Origin: Metopolophium dirhodum
Lineage: Eukaryota; Arthropoda; Insecta; Hemiptera; Aphididae
Assembly (NCBI RefSeq): GCF_019925205.1
Contig: NC_083561.1
Span: forward strand, 6,943,217-7,007,216
Direction of reading: 5' to 3'
Length of the DNA: 64,000 bases
The notes under the pieces were generated by a model, which was given only the letters and a program-made list of their open reading frames with translations, searched no databases and was not told the DNA's origin. Of this stretch, positions 1-13,829 are shown one piece after another. Made by a program: the position numbers and the translations under genes. Within the stretch, counting starts at the first letter, position 1; every line of letters starts with the position of its first letter.

Positions 1-492
1 ATAATACCACGTTATTATTATTATTTTAATTATTGATCCTGTTGTATTTCAATTTATAACTATTAAAATTACGATTTTAATTAACTAAAATAACGTTAAA
101 TTAAACTATCATATTTTGTTGAAATGTTATAAAAATTATTTGAAAAACAATTGAAAATATTATGTATGTTATACATTAAAATATAAAATAATAAACGAAT
201 TGGTTACTAGAGGCTAGTAATATGTGTAAATTATAAATATAATATTATCCTACTATTACTTTTCAACATGTTACATTATGTCTATTAAACACTTGTTTAC
301 AATTGTTGGACTGAATAACCAATTATGTATTATTGAAAGTTAATGAATGTTATTTATTTATAATAGAACGCCTTCGTTTTTTAACGATTCAGCTAATTCA
401 TGATACCTCCTAGTATTACTAGAGTTTAATCACACAATAATTATATTTTCTTTTGAGGGGTAGCTTATATATCAATACTTTTCAAATTTCAG
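1..492. other. AT-rich stretch, no gene seen
   Basis: Very AT-rich sequence with stop codons in all frames. I see no exon, repeat boundary or RNA gene here. It lies just upstream of a possible exon that starts at 493, so it could be intron. Confidence 0.5.
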
Positions 493-1752
493 ACAGCAAA
501 TAATATTGTGGTAAGTAAACTGCGTATTCTGGTAAGTAGCCGGGTTACTATAAAAATATAAAATAGTGAAAATTAGTAGATTCTGAGTGAATTTATGAAT
601 ATTATATTGGTTATACATTCAATATTTTTAGAGCGGAAAAAATGCTTCAGTCTTCGATTTCCAGGGTAGTTTCTGGATCAAATTGGATATGGTTGGTACT
701 CAGAGCATTGAGGCATCAATAGAAAAAATACTCAGTAATACGTATGGTAAATTATTATTCGCCTTTACTTCACGATTATTTCTCGAAAGATATTCAATAT
801 TTTGTTGTAAGTACCTACCTAATTAAAAAATATTAATAAGATTTTCACAGTTTATAAAATCTGATATTTAATACAAGGTCCAATGTCCATAAGCTGATCT
901 AGTGGCATTTTTAAATATAAAAAAAACCTAGAAGAATTTTTTTTATAAGCATTAAAGTCTAAATTTTGACAGAATTTATCAAAACTATAGGATATAATTT
1001 ATGATTTATTTTTTAGTTAAATATTCAAAATATTTTTCAATTTTAATAACTTAAGTTTTAAAATAAAGTATAGGTACAGGGTTTTCCTCATCAGTTGTGC
1101 TAGCAGAAATATGATTAAAAATTATAGGAAATTCATAAGCACAAGCAGGGGTTGGAAACTTTTCACCATTACGCATATAATTATTATTTTCTATACAAAA
1201 TAAATTAAAAACCTGTATTGTTAAGTTAATACAATAAAGTAGATGAAAAAAAGAGTTTAATAAGTTTAAAAATTAGTTGTTCATATTGTATTACACAAAT
1301 TATAAAATATCCACAGGATGACGTTGTTTCTCATTGCAATAACCGTGTTCAACGCATATATTACACTGTACAAATTACGGTGACCTACTCAATGAAAAGT
1401 TACACTCAAACCTATATTATTGGAAGAACGACTTTCCTGGATTTTTAGCATGATCCATTCACCTTAAATTAACCAATCATCGAATAAAATAGTTTAATGT
1501 TTGAATACTTTAAAGTATAAAAGTAGTACCTACGTATTATGAACATTGAACCTTATATATATATATATATATATATAGGCATAATTGTCTTCTTTACTTC
1601 TTTATGGTACTATGTACGCGTCGTATTTTTGTTTCCTTAATAAAAAAATATATAATTTTACCTGATAAACTAATTCATATTAAATATCGATACTAGAATA
1701 TTTGGTTTTAAATCCTATTTTTCATTCTACAGGTATATATAATGTTATTATG
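493..1752 (+). CDS. Unidentified gene fragment, three candidate exons
   Basis: Three exon-like pieces are joined by good splice signals with compatible phase. Piece one is 493-510 or 493-531: it follows a TTTCAG acceptor, has two alternative GTAAGT donors 21 bases apart, and both choices keep the frame. Piece two is 632-746, after TTTTTAG and before GTAAAT; it is open for 38 codons and includes the stretch VFDFQGSFWIKLDMVGTQ. Piece three is a 20-base microexon, 1733-1752, after TTCTACAG and before GTAAGT, reading GIYNVIM once the split codon is restored. No start or stop codon is present, so the gene would extend beyond these exons. I do not recognise the protein. Isolated good splice sites occur by chance in AT-rich DNA, so this could be a false chain; the 38-codon piece is the most convincing part. 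Confidence 0.3.
1554..1577. repeat. (TA)n microsatellite
   Basis: An uninterrupted run of about 12 TA units. It lies inside what would be an intron of the unidentified exon chain. Confidence 0.9.
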
Positions 1753-4700
1753 GTAAGTATTCTCATTTATACATTTCTTTTCTTAAATTACAATAACCAA
1801 CAATAATAATTGTTCCCAGTCTACATTATTATGCTGAATATTTTTGTAGAATAACACACAAGATACTTTACTGCAGACTGTCAGATAATAGTTAAAATAT
1901 GAAAAAAAACGTTTCAATCGATGTTTCCATAATAATGGCGTGTCTTTGTTCAACGACTCACGGAATACATTATACAATTTTCCTGATATTTACTTAAAAA
2001 TAATAACTGAACAAAAAAAAGTTGTAATTTTGTAAAAATTACTTATACAACCTTCAAAACAACGAACAACACTGTCTTAATATTATATAGATACTATTCA
2101 TATGTTAATTTTGTGAACACGTGGTTTATACTATTATTATTTAAATAATAATATTTTTTTAATACCTACCTGATCGTTTACTGTAGGGACTAAAAATATA
2201 TTTTGGACATAGAAGCTAGAAGCTACGGTCATAAATCAGAACTACATGTTCAAAATACGTGTAAAACATGTGTAAAACTAAATTAAATATGTGTAAAACT
2301 TGAGAAAATTATTTTATTATTATTATTAGTTGTAGTAGTAGTATTTATGAATTTATTTAATTCATACGGACTTAAAGTTCAATAACAATATAAAAATAAT
2401 ATAATTAAATACAATAACATATCATGTAATGACTAAATTGACATTTCTCTTAAATTCACTTAAATAATATTCACAAATAAATCAAAATTGTATATATTAG
2501 TCCATTTTACAATACGATACATCGGAGGATTAGACATTAAATTGGTGGTTGCTACGGGCAAATAAAATAATTGTACACATCTTAAATTACATATAATAGT
2601 ATATATTTAATGCAAACAATGTTACTTTTCGTGAATTCCTAATAAATATTAACTTATACTTGTACCTAGTATCAAATTTTAAAAGGAGAAAATTGTATAA
2701 TAACATCTATGGTAAAATATTAAAATCTTAATAGTAAATTAAAGGTAAGTAATATAACTATAGGTTTATTACTTAAAAAAATAGTTTCTTATTAATATTA
2801 AATACCTACTACAAGTTATTTTTAATTTATAAACAGTTTGTTTGAAATAATACATGAAAAGCAATAATGCTGTGTTGTAAACAAAAAAAACAAATTAATG
2901 TTAAATGTCTTCTTGGTAATTGATATAGAACACTATAATTTAAATTCCAATGCATACAATTGTGTATATAAATAATAAAATGTATATTTACTGGCAGTAA
3001 AAAAAAAGAATAATGTTAACATAATATTAATGAATTATTTATTGGTTTAAAAATACTAGTTCACTTACCAGTTGGTAATTTATGATTGACCTTTTTTTTT
3101 AATTGCCACATAAAAGGCCTAGGTATGTTTTTACATGATAATATTTATTGCGACATTTAGTGAGCTATTTGTTATCGAAAAACTATATATCAACGTAGGT
3201 TGTAGAATGTATTATAGGTACTATTATGAGCAAATGCTGTTTTTATTTACCTAGCCTTTCGCTCTTTTCAGAACAGTTTCTAATTGTTTTATTGCTTTAA
3301 ATAAATATTATACCCAGAACACTATATTGCCGTTCACCGACAGAAACGATATTTTATATTGGAAAGTCGCGTAGTAAATTAATAAGTTGAAAAATGATCG
3401 TCATTCATCAATAATATTAAATAGCAATGACGGTGTCAATCAAATAATTTGGGCAAAAAAAAAAATGATTTATAATCGAAAATATTATTTACTTAATATT
3501 AAAATGTAAAATAGTATTAAGGCTAATGTTTTCAAAAACAAAATTTAATGTTGAGTTTCTTTTAGGTTCGTACTACCTTTTAGGATTCTGTGTGAAAGAA
3601 GAAATAGGCAGTTAAATATGTTATCTGATCTACATGCAACTATTATTCTATCAGGCTGGACTTGACTCAACAGTATCGATGGGAACAAGTCTAATCCAAA
3701 CGAGACTGAATTGGACGTAAATGAACGGCAATTAGCTGGGCAAGACGGGTTTAAAAACAAAATAATCATCTCAACCAGTTTTCAATCGGCACAATAGAGT
3801 TATCATTGCTGCCGAAAGTATTTAGCTTACAGACTACACTAGAAAGTACATGATTCAACACCGTTTCAACACATTAAACAATTTTTTTTTAACCATTTGT
3901 TATATAATTTGTTTTAATAAATTGTGTTGTAATTAAGAAAAAATATGTTTAAACATATCTCTTGTCAAACATCACTAGGTTTTTATTATTCCCAATCGTT
4001 CAACTTATTTTTTTAAATGTTAAATAAGTTAGTCTTTTTTTTAGAAAGTAATAAAAAAAAAGTATGAGAATTCTGCAGGAATATATAAATTGTTTACTCC
4101 ATCTTACTTACACACACAACGTGGATCTCTCAGACGAATGGTTTAAATGTGTTTACAGAAATAATAATGAAAAACCACTTTGTTATAAAATCAGTAGTTT
4201 TGTCGTATAAAACCTTAAATTCGAACATTTAAGATTTCGTTTGGTACACATAATTTATTTTACAAAAAGTAAAATCAAAATTTAATTGCAAAACTTTTAC
4301 CACTGTAAATTTATTTTCCCTGTTTGTCTTACGCACTTCTCGTTAGAATCCTACACTTCAGATATACCGACAACTTGTGAATACCGTCAAATCGACTTAC
4401 AATACATCGACCCATTATAAAATATTATATAAACACGTATATAATACCGTCAAGTGTCTACCGTCTACTTAATAACCACACGAAAATGTAATCTGAACCA
4501 TTCATTTAAGCGACCTTTTTCTTTCCTTTTTATTTAAATTTGTATCCTTATATGACTAATTGGAAATAAAATTATACAAACATCCCATACGAATTTAATA
4601 TGACTAGGTGATATCCTTCCTAATTAAAACATACATTATACTACGGGTTCATAACAATATTATATGTTTGATGGTTCAATCCCGAACGGTTCAGCTTTTT

Positions 4701-6715
4701 GGTAGGAAGTAGGTAGGTACAAAACGCATTTGCAGTATCGGGTTACGGCAGCCACAGGAAACATATCTATCGTGACAGTCACATAAATTGAAAGTATCGG
4801 TTTAACAAAATGATCAATAATTTTCTTTATAAATTAAAATCAAGATATAATAATTTATTTTATTAATGACTAAGAATTAATTATTCATTAAAACCCGTAT
4901 TCATAAATAATTATGTATGCATATTACTTATTAGTCAATTTTATCACTTTTGCGAAGAAATTAATTCCGTCATTATATCATTATAACATTGTGGTTAGAA
5001 TGTTAGATCTTAAATGTCAACTATATAATATTAAGACTGTACTTACCATTAAAACACTCAGATATGTTTAGGTGAATAATGACTTTCACGAAATTGAGTG
5101 ATTAAAATTTCGCTTTGGCGGATTATACTTAATAATATACAATCATTGATAAATATAAAAATAATAAAAAAATTCTATCACCACTCGCAAAATGTTAATA
5201 CATTTAAAAATATATTTTATGGGTATAAGGTTATCGTCCGTCCATCAAAGTGACGTGTTGCGATACATAGCAAATGATGTAGCAAATAAAATGATAGATG
5301 CATGTCATGCGTAAAAAAGAAGCATAAATAAATAGAAATATAACACATGCGTCTATATGAAAATATAGACCATACATAATATTTTATATGGTGTGTTATT
5401 TCAATGCGCTATTTATGTTTTGTTTATTTTTTTGATCATTTTTTGTTTTTAAAATTTCAAGCATAGCTAGTACATTTTTTATCTGCCATTCTAGTAAAAT
5501 AGCTGTTCTTGTATAAGGTCTAAGAGGTCAAAGGTACGAAAATCCCAGTACTTTTCTGAACAATTGAGAATAACTAACGAAAAACAACGGTCAAACGGAA
5601 ACCTTGTCTATGCGACACCCGTTTTCGATCAAATCAAATTGTATGTTTTATTGAGAATGAAATAATCGTAGTTAAGAGGTACACATAATATAACATATTA
5701 TAAACTATACTTAGAACGTTAGAACTAGATGCTAATCCACTCACATTCATTTTTTTCGTACACAAAGATAATATATCATTTGAAACAAATTGTACACATA
5801 CCTAATTACAGTGACCTACTCAATGACGAAGCCAAAGCCTATACTAAACAGCGAAGGGTGACAAGCCCGAAAAATCATGGGAAGGAATATTCCCGTTGCC
5901 AGGAATACCAAAAATAGTGAAATTTGACAATTTTTTTCAGTATTTTTTTTTTTTTTTTTTTTGTTATTATAGACAGTCACGTTCCTTGGTTTGTGTATTT
6001 TGTACATGAGTATAACTTACTATACTATAACATATATTATAATTATTCCAAAGTGTATTAATCATTTTTAGACAATTTTATTTTAATAACATTTTTGTTC
6101 AGAGTAGGTACCTATAATATATGGCTATATGTATTAGTTAACAACTACTGATGAAACTTTTTGAAGCAGTTTTTGGAATCTGAGAAGAATGAGGGAAATA
6201 TAAAAACGAAGTAGTCACACAAATATTTTAACTCTATAGGAACGCCAACACAATATTATATATATGGTACCTACCTAGTACATAGTTTCCTTTTTTTTTT
6301 ATATATATAGGCTATAGTTACCATGAATGCTGAGTACAGTTATATATTTTACCTTGAGTTGCGTATATTTTAGGAGCGGCTATAATATGGATTAGGATCT
6401 AGGGTATCCTGCAGGCGTCCCGGTGTCCCGTAAATCGTTATCAGGATTTTGATATGCCCATAATATTAATTTTAGTTATTATAAACTCAAATCGCATTAT
6501 TTGATAATTCATTTATCCAACATTTCTGCGATATCTCCCGTTTTCAACATACCTATTTATTTAACGGCGAGATTTTGTTTGTTTAAATGTTTTTTAAAAA
6601 AATTTTAAAAAATGTTGATATAATTTATAAATTACATTTTATTTAAATTTAATTATTATCAACAGTTATAAAAATGTTGTTGGATTAAATTGTAATATAA
6701 AATCAGAGAATTGTA
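1753..6715. other. AT-rich stretch without a recognised gene
   Basis: I see no supported gene. A somewhat GC-richer patch at about 3540-3770 is open for 74 codons on the minus strand but resembles nothing I know. The 17 bases GTGACCTACTCAATGA plus flanking similarity occur both at about 1379 and at about 5810, so a short dispersed repeat is likely. The second copy runs into a 20-base T tract (5943-5962). A weak minus-strand exon-like piece with a GTAAGT donor lies near 3070-3125. Confidence 0.4.
5943..5962. repeat. Poly(T) tract
   Basis: Twenty consecutive T. It ends the block that shares GTGACCTACTCAATGA with position 1379, so it may be the tail of a small retroposed element. Confidence 0.85.
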
Positions 6716-6766
6716 ATGGAACCCATCGATTCCGACAGTAATATGGCATCGATTTTACCGATGCAG
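6716..6766 (+). CDS. Possible first coding exon, gene unidentified
   Basis: An ATG opens a 17-codon reading frame (MEPIDSDSNMASILPMQ) that runs directly into a CAG|GTACGT donor. Base composition is richer in GC than the flanks, as for real exons in this window. No downstream exon could be joined with confidence. It may be a first exon, a fossil or chance. Confidence 0.22.
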
Positions 6767-8285
6767 GTACGTCATAATATACACATTCCAATTGAAATGA
6801 AATTGATTGTTTTTATATTTTTAAGCCAGACCTATAATTAGTGGCTTGTATAAAATAATTCGTTTCCACTGTTTCTGATTCCCGTGAATTCCCACACAAT
6901 ATATTGACATTGTGTTCCCAGAAATTGCCTATCTCTATACACAGCACAGATTTTATTTTTTATAAGTTTCATTTCCGTTTGATTCGATTCATGTTCAATA
7001 TGTAAACCAAATTCAAAGCTGCAAAGTCACTCCCGAACCTGATCAAACACATCAATATGCTACACGAGAACATGCCACTTGTCATATCTATTCCATTATT
7101 GGAATTTAAATTAATATTGGAGTGGATTGTATTGTATACAGAGTGATCCGTAAGACATTTATTATAATGAGTGTTTTACGTTAAATTTATCCTCAAGTAT
7201 AATATAGATAACTAACGGTATTTTTAAAAACCATAATATGACGAATTATAATATCATATGTGTGTTATTTTTCACGTTTACATATTTACATATTGACGTT
7301 AGATTTACTTTTGAATTACACAGTAGATTAGTATCGGAATAATTAGTTTGTTAACTTTACCTATCGAAATCAATTTGATCAAAACTTTTATTATATGACT
7401 TCAATCTATACGGAACATAATGAAAATAATAATGTATAGTCTTTACGTGTATTTATCTGGCACGTGTAAAGTTTGAAGATAATGGAACTTTTAATAGGTT
7501 TAATGTGCTTTAAAACACAGTATAAACACGTTAAAACAAAGTTGTAATTTAAGCCACCTCGTGATTTATTTTGCAAGGCTTGTGTATGTGGTTCTAAAAA
7601 CTTGGTATACGATTACACATAACCCTATTACATTTAGTGGAATAATGTGCATTATCAAAAATAAGGAAAACTTTAATTTCCAAGTATTTCTCTAACTTCA
7701 TCTATATTATTAAAACAAAGATAATCCACTCATTAGTTCATTTACATGGTACCGTTTAAAAGATTTAAATCAAATTAACTTAATATGCAAAATTGACTTG
7801 CTAACTTGTTCTAATTTTCTAAAAACTACTCGAGTAATTTATTATTTAACATAATATATTAATATCATAAAATCAAGACGTAATTTAATCAAAGTGAATA
7901 AAAATAAATATATAATTTTATTTAAAGTAAGAAAATAAATTATCTAATAATAAATACCTATCCATTGACATTAATTTATAATTAATATACTAATCGTAGT
8001 GGTGGGGAATAGATACGTAGTAGTTAAATCCCACATGGCCTTTATTCATAATTTAAAATAACAGTTACTTTTTTATATAGAAGTGTTTTTTGTGCACTTA
8101 ATGTAAGTAGAAAATTTAAAATACTTTGTATTTTGTAGTAATTGATTAATAATTTTTGAATCTCTATCTATTTCTATTGTTTTATACTGACTACTGAATA
8201 TCAACCATTTCCATTTGATAAACTTTTTACTTTTTGCCTAAATTCAGAATTCAAACTGTAATAGGTACGAGGTACAACTAAGAAT
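6767..8285. other. Intergenic or intronic AT-rich stretch
   Basis: No confident feature. A 30-odd-codon open stretch near 7015-7110 (+) has mild coding character but no splice or start context. I could not assign it. Confidence 0.4.
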
Positions 8286-8361
8286 ATGGAGCATGAAAAA
8301 CTGGAAGCAAATCGTACAGTTCTTAAAATAACTATAGATTCTTTACATTTATCTGATTTGT
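8286..8361 (+). CDS. Possible coding exon, gene unidentified
   Basis: An ATG starts 25 open codons (MEHEKLEANRTVLKITIDSL followed by HLSDL) that end at a strong T|GTAAGT donor. The segment looks protein-like. It may belong with the candidate exon at 6716-6766 or be the first exon of another transcript. No continuing exon was found downstream. I do not recognise the product. Confidence 0.25.
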
Positions 8362-11300
8362 GTAAGTATACAATGATTAAACATTTACCAATTGTTTAAA
8401 ATATTATAAATCATGCCGGTATCTACATAGACTTAAAAGAGAACATTTTTATGAATTAAAATACTGAAAACCTATTTTATAGAGACACAATGACTGAAGT
8501 AAGCGTGAGTAATAATTTTGCTAATATACGACTTCCTATTTTTTCTTAATTTAACGTAATTTTTAAAACGGCCCCAATGGGTCAACATTGTTGGACATCC
8601 AATGATGAGTGGATATTAATCTCAAAGAAGTGCTTGATGTCATGTCTCAGGGATGTATAAGATTTTCAAGTGGTCATACATCTAGCCATCTAAGTGTGAC
8701 AGTGTATAAGTTCAATGATACTGATTTTTTCTCTATATCAATTTCTTTATAGAATTGTTATGACAATATTTATTTTTAACTATCGTTTAAAAAGTTTTGC
8801 TGGAAATCATTGTTGGAAAGGTCCACAATTGTAAACTTTAAAGTTAAAATTACATTTTATTATTATACTCCTCAAAAACTCATTACCTATACGAAATGTA
8901 TTGTCAAATTAATGTATCGATATAATTGGTATATTTCTCATGACTCATATAAAATACGGAGTAAGGTATTATTCCATTGGGTTCCTTCTTATTTTTATGA
9001 AATATCCATAAAAATCGACAGTGTTTATTGCAGTCCATATTATGTACTTATGCTTTCTTTCTCTTATTAATTCTACTGAAGGCACTTAAAATAAAAGTGT
9101 AGATTGTTAAAAAAAAATCACATTTTTTAGCACTAGGTAAATAATATTAATTCTTACTACTTTAAATAGACCAGTATATACATAGGGCAGGTACTTACAT
9201 TAAAATATTAATATTTAATAGAATCACAAACATTTTATGTCTAGGTACGTATACTATTTATAAGACACTTATAGGGTATAGCATAATAAATTAGGTATTG
9301 AATTGATTAAAGATTTAGGTATCAACGTGTCATTAAAAATCAATAATTTTTAACTTAAAGTTTACTAATTTTAATTTCGATGAATAATCGAATCATCTAA
9401 AATAACAATATGAAATTATTGTTATGGGTACTTTCAACTTTTAATATTCAATCAGAACTAACCATTCAAATACATAGTAAGTAATAACACAAGGTCCATA
9501 TCTAAATAAATTAATAAATATCAAAGCCATGCGCCTATTAATTTTGTCTAACAGTTAATCACAACAAATTATATTATATCATAATTCATAAATCCTCAAA
9601 ATCATTACGAAACTTCACAGTATTCAATAATTGATCAATGTTAGATCTTAGATACCAGATCATTATCAGTGATGTTTAAAATGTATTGTTGGAAATACAT
9701 ATAATAAGCAATTTAAGAACTATGATTTTGAAATAATTTACTTCAATAAATTTACACTGAGCAAGTACCTATAAATAAACAAATAGAGCAAATGTAAAAA
9801 AAAAAATTTTAACTGAAATAAAATAGGTAAGTTTTTACCTAACACCAAACGTTCGATTAGCTTTAGAAGAGGATTTGTGTAGTATTATAGTTGAATAAAA
9901 ACCTTTAGGTAGGTTATTATACCTATAATAATAAATTCTAGATTTTTACTGCAGCTGATATTCTATAAGTTGAATGAAAAATGGGATAAATTCTATATTT
10001 TAGTTGGTACTTAAACAACCTTTTATTAATTAGTTTTTTAGCGAGTATAACACATTATACAGATTTAAACTCACAGAGTCACGGATATCGTTAGGTAAAA
10101 AGTTTTATTGCGGTGGGTTGAAAAAAAAAACACGAACAACTACTAAAAATAATGGTGGTAAAAAATAGTCGGCTATCAGAGAATTTACTACCTACACACT
10201 AATAACGTACCTATAGGTGTTCTTCGTTAAATTATAGTTTAAATATTTAGCATTATTTACAAGATATACGTCAGTACCATGAAAATATATATAAATATAT
10301 AATAGTATGTTATACAATATATGCATTCAGTACGCAGCGATAAACCTGACTTACAAACGTACCTACCACGATTCTTCATGTACAAATTAACTTGAGATGT
10401 TAATCGTCATTAGACTATTATTATACTCTCTATACTACATAATTTTTTTTATTGTAATATTAAAATATACAAGTACCTACCCAATTGCAATAAATTGTTA
10501 AGTTTTTTTTTTCAAGATATTCTATTAGATAATCTTAATGTATGCAAACGTTTTTTTCTATTTTAGACAAAAACGAATTATAGTATCACAAATCCAAATG
10601 TGTTATTTTAGTAATCATGCACAATATATGTTTATATTAAAATTTGAATATGACAAATATTAAAAATATTCTCTAAATCTTAAAATATACTTTTTATGGT
10701 AAATTTAGATTGCTATGTGATATTTAACTTGAAAGATTCATCCACATCCCATACCCATACACTTACAAATTATATGAAAACGTTCAAATCCGGACTTAAC
10801 ATGTACTTTATAAAGATTGACAAAAAGAGCAAATGTGCAAAATCTAAACTTTAAGTGCTTTAAAAAAAAAAAAACACGATTCAATATTCTATGTTTATAA
10901 TAACTGAATAGCGCTGTCAGCAAAATAATTAATTATGAAATAAAAAATAACATACGGATTGCAATGAAATAAAACAATAAGAAACAGAGTTGGACAATCG
11001 TTTTATTTTCATTTCAGTCACTTAAACACAACATAATAATAGCTAGTGCATAGTAATAATTACTATTTACCTACCTACTATACATTTTTACATTTTAAAG
11101 CAATGATAAATTGATAAATATTTGTGCTATAAATACCATAAAACCGACGACTTTTGAAACTTTGGATAAAGTTATATCAAATAATTTAATATAGAATGGT
11201 TAGAATTTAATTATATGCCCAAAAAGTAAAATAATATTAAAACTAATTTCTACTACATGTAAACTAATGTAAACTAAAATCTGACGAGGGCAACTTAAAA

Positions 11301-13326
11301 ATACCTATTAATTTAATTAAAATTTTTATCGAAAAAGTTCTCAACAGAATATTGTAGAGTATAGGTAGGTATTACTATTAAGGGCGGTACTTTTAATTGT
11401 GAATGGATTTCTCGAATAAAAAAAAATTACAAATTAATTTATAATCTATTTAAATGATTGATTCGGTATACCGAATTCGTATAACTCCGGTATTCGGTAT
11501 AACCATGGTATAAATAGAGACTATCGATATAATTTATATTGACATAATATGACTATATATTATTTTATCTAAGCTAAAACGGATTATTATTATTTATTTA
11601 TTTCCAATCAGAGTTGGATTATTACTTAACCAATATTCCAATCCAGTGAAAAATATGGCATCCATCACGCAGAGCCCTCACGTGTCCCTTGAGGCCTTGT
11701 GATTAATTTCCTTACTTCGATCTTTGAACTTTTCTAATATGTTACCTGTAATAAATTTTAAGAAGTTTCTCAAATGTATTGAAATTTCCACATTATACAT
11801 TGTATTTTCGGGTTTAAAACTATAGGTGCATATATATTAAAAAATACATTAAAATAATGAAAGTTATGTCACATTGTTATGTCTCAATAATTTTTTTCAT
11901 CTATGTACAAAAAATCATTTTCTTAAGAATTTTAATTAGTTATTTTTAATTATATCAGAAACTTAAAAATGTATTAACTGGTAATCAATGGCAGTAATTT
12001 ACAATCGTTTATTCGTATGTAAAGCTAATCTAATTGTTTTCGTTGACAACATGATTTATTAACTTGAAATGTAAAACAATTATAACAAAATTTAAATTGT
12101 CATTTATAAATAAAACATTAAAAACGATGTTCATAATAAACCTAATGAACAAACGCAAAAATTCCATTGAAATGCAACAGTATTGTCAAGCTCATGCAGT
12201 TCATTCGAAGAACACTAGATAGAGTGACTGATTTAATGGGTCAATAAAATTATATTATTTTTGATGTTCATTAGCTTTTTGTTATGTAAATGAAAAATTC
12301 TACTAAACAGTAAAATTGTCGACTCATATATTATTTAGTAACATTTATTGATCTATCTACAGTCAGGGGTATAATTATAATGTAAACATATTTTTTCATT
12401 TAATATTATTACAAAAAAAGTAAACATTTTTCATTATTAAAGTTGTCTACACTAAATAGTAAATGCTTTGACCATTTTCTACTTTTTTAAAAATTCTTAA
12501 ACCATTTTATACAGGTAATTAAATTAATTCAACCTACCATATTACTAAAAGTATTTAGAGTAAGTTTCACTTACAATAACACAAATTATAAATTACTTAT
12601 TATAAAAAAAAAGGTTATAAATTATAATGTTAATGTAAATATCTAATTTTAAGTATAGATACTTATATAAACTTTCAATGGAATTCCGTGTTCACTGTTC
12701 ATTTAAACTATATACAATGGAACCTCAGTATCTCGAAGTATTAAGGGACCAAAAAAAAATTCGACATACCTATCAAAACTTCAAGTTACCGAAGTAATTT
12801 AAATTATGTGAATAAATGATCGGGACTAAAAAAATATTTAAAATAAATGTCCTTTTTAAAACTATGTTAGATCCAAATTAAATAAACATTTAGGTTTTTG
12901 GTAATGCTTTCTTTGGTAAAACATTCCTCTTTAAAATAATACAATAGATTTGAAAAACAAAATAAATTGTCAGGAATTAGGATAAACTTTTAGTAATAAT
13001 TTCTTTGGTATTACATTCGTTTTTGAGGTACACAAACAGTTTATAATAAAAAACTACTATAGATAATATTAACTATTATATTAAGTATTATATAGACTTA
13101 CAAGAAAACATTTTTGGTCGTTATTTGGACTATTTATTTACTCGGGAGCTATTCACTTGATCGTACGGGCACTAGTACTAAGTAAGAAATCCCCCCCTCC
13201 CATGTGACATAAAATGTTCCATATTTCTGTAAAAGTAAATTAAGTAAAAAGTTTTATGTCTTAAGTCTTTTTAGCTGCAAGTACAAGATTTATTACATAT
13301 CAATATATGATATATTATCATGTATA
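8362..13326. other. Long gene-free AT-rich stretch
   Basis: Nearly 5 kb without any exon I can support. Open stretches at 8810-9070 (+) and 10738-10923 (-) are AT-rich and unlike any known protein, so they are left as chance. A possible pogo-like transposon end lies at 12715-12790. Confidence 0.45.
12715..12790. repeat. Possible pogo/Tigger-like transposon end
   Basis: The segment begins ACAATGGAACCTCAGTATCT and continues with a 'TCGAAGTATTAAGGGACC' style sequence typical of pogo-family termini. I could not find the matching inverted end, so the call rests on resemblance alone. Confidence 0.22.
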
Positions 13327-13829
13327 TCTATAATATAAAAATTAATCGCTGAATGTGTTGCTAAGTGCAAATCTCCAGAGCAGCTGAACCGATTTCGTTA
13401 ATTCTTTTTTTATAATATTCCTTGAAGTACAAGAATGGTTCTTATGGAGAGAAAAATTTTAAAAATTTAAAAAACTAAATATAAAAACGATAATATATAA
13501 GTAATCAACCAATAACCATATTATTATGGAAAAAAAATATGACATAACAAATAACTATAGCAATAACAATAATAATCACTTATTTAACATTACTCAAAAA
13601 CAATGGTATGTTGTATATGGTCTATGCTCTGTGGTAAAATGTAAACGATATTATAGTATAATATATATTTTATATTAAAATACAACAGTGGCGCAACAGT
13701 GTATTATATATTGGTTGCTATTGGTTAATCGGGCATGTTTGTTGATTTGTATTATTATTTTTGTCAATGTATATATAAATGAATGTTTGTGTGTAAATTA
13801 GACCTCTGGGAAGAAGACATGCGGGCTAG
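13327..13829 (+). mobile_element. Non-autonomous Helitron, copy A
   Basis: The element starts TCTATAATATAAAAATTAAT and ends GGGCTAG. It is flanked by A on the left and T on the right, the standard Helitron insertion site, with no target duplication. At 503 bp it has no coding capacity. Its last ~110 bases (from about 13703) match a fragment at about 21782-21906. The 5' end resembles that of the larger Helitron at 53514-54626 (minus strand), so the two belong to one broad family. Confidence 0.72.

Noticed and set aside
3070..3125. Minus-strand exon-like piece (MWQLKKKVNHKLPTG) ending at a GTAAGT donor
   Set aside because: Only about 16 codons, rich in lysine from A runs, with a weak upstream acceptor and no partner exons.
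3545..3769. Minus-strand open stretch of 74 codons
   Set aside because: No family resemblance and no splice or promoter context. Other frames of the same patch look equally protein-like, so it may be repeat-derived.
5729..6007. Overlapping open stretches on both strands
   Set aside because: They lie in a short dispersed repeat and a T tract, and the translations are low complexity.
8810..9070. Plus-strand open stretch of 86 codons
   Set aside because: Amino acid content reflects AT-rich DNA (Y, I, K, S), with no motif and no splice context.
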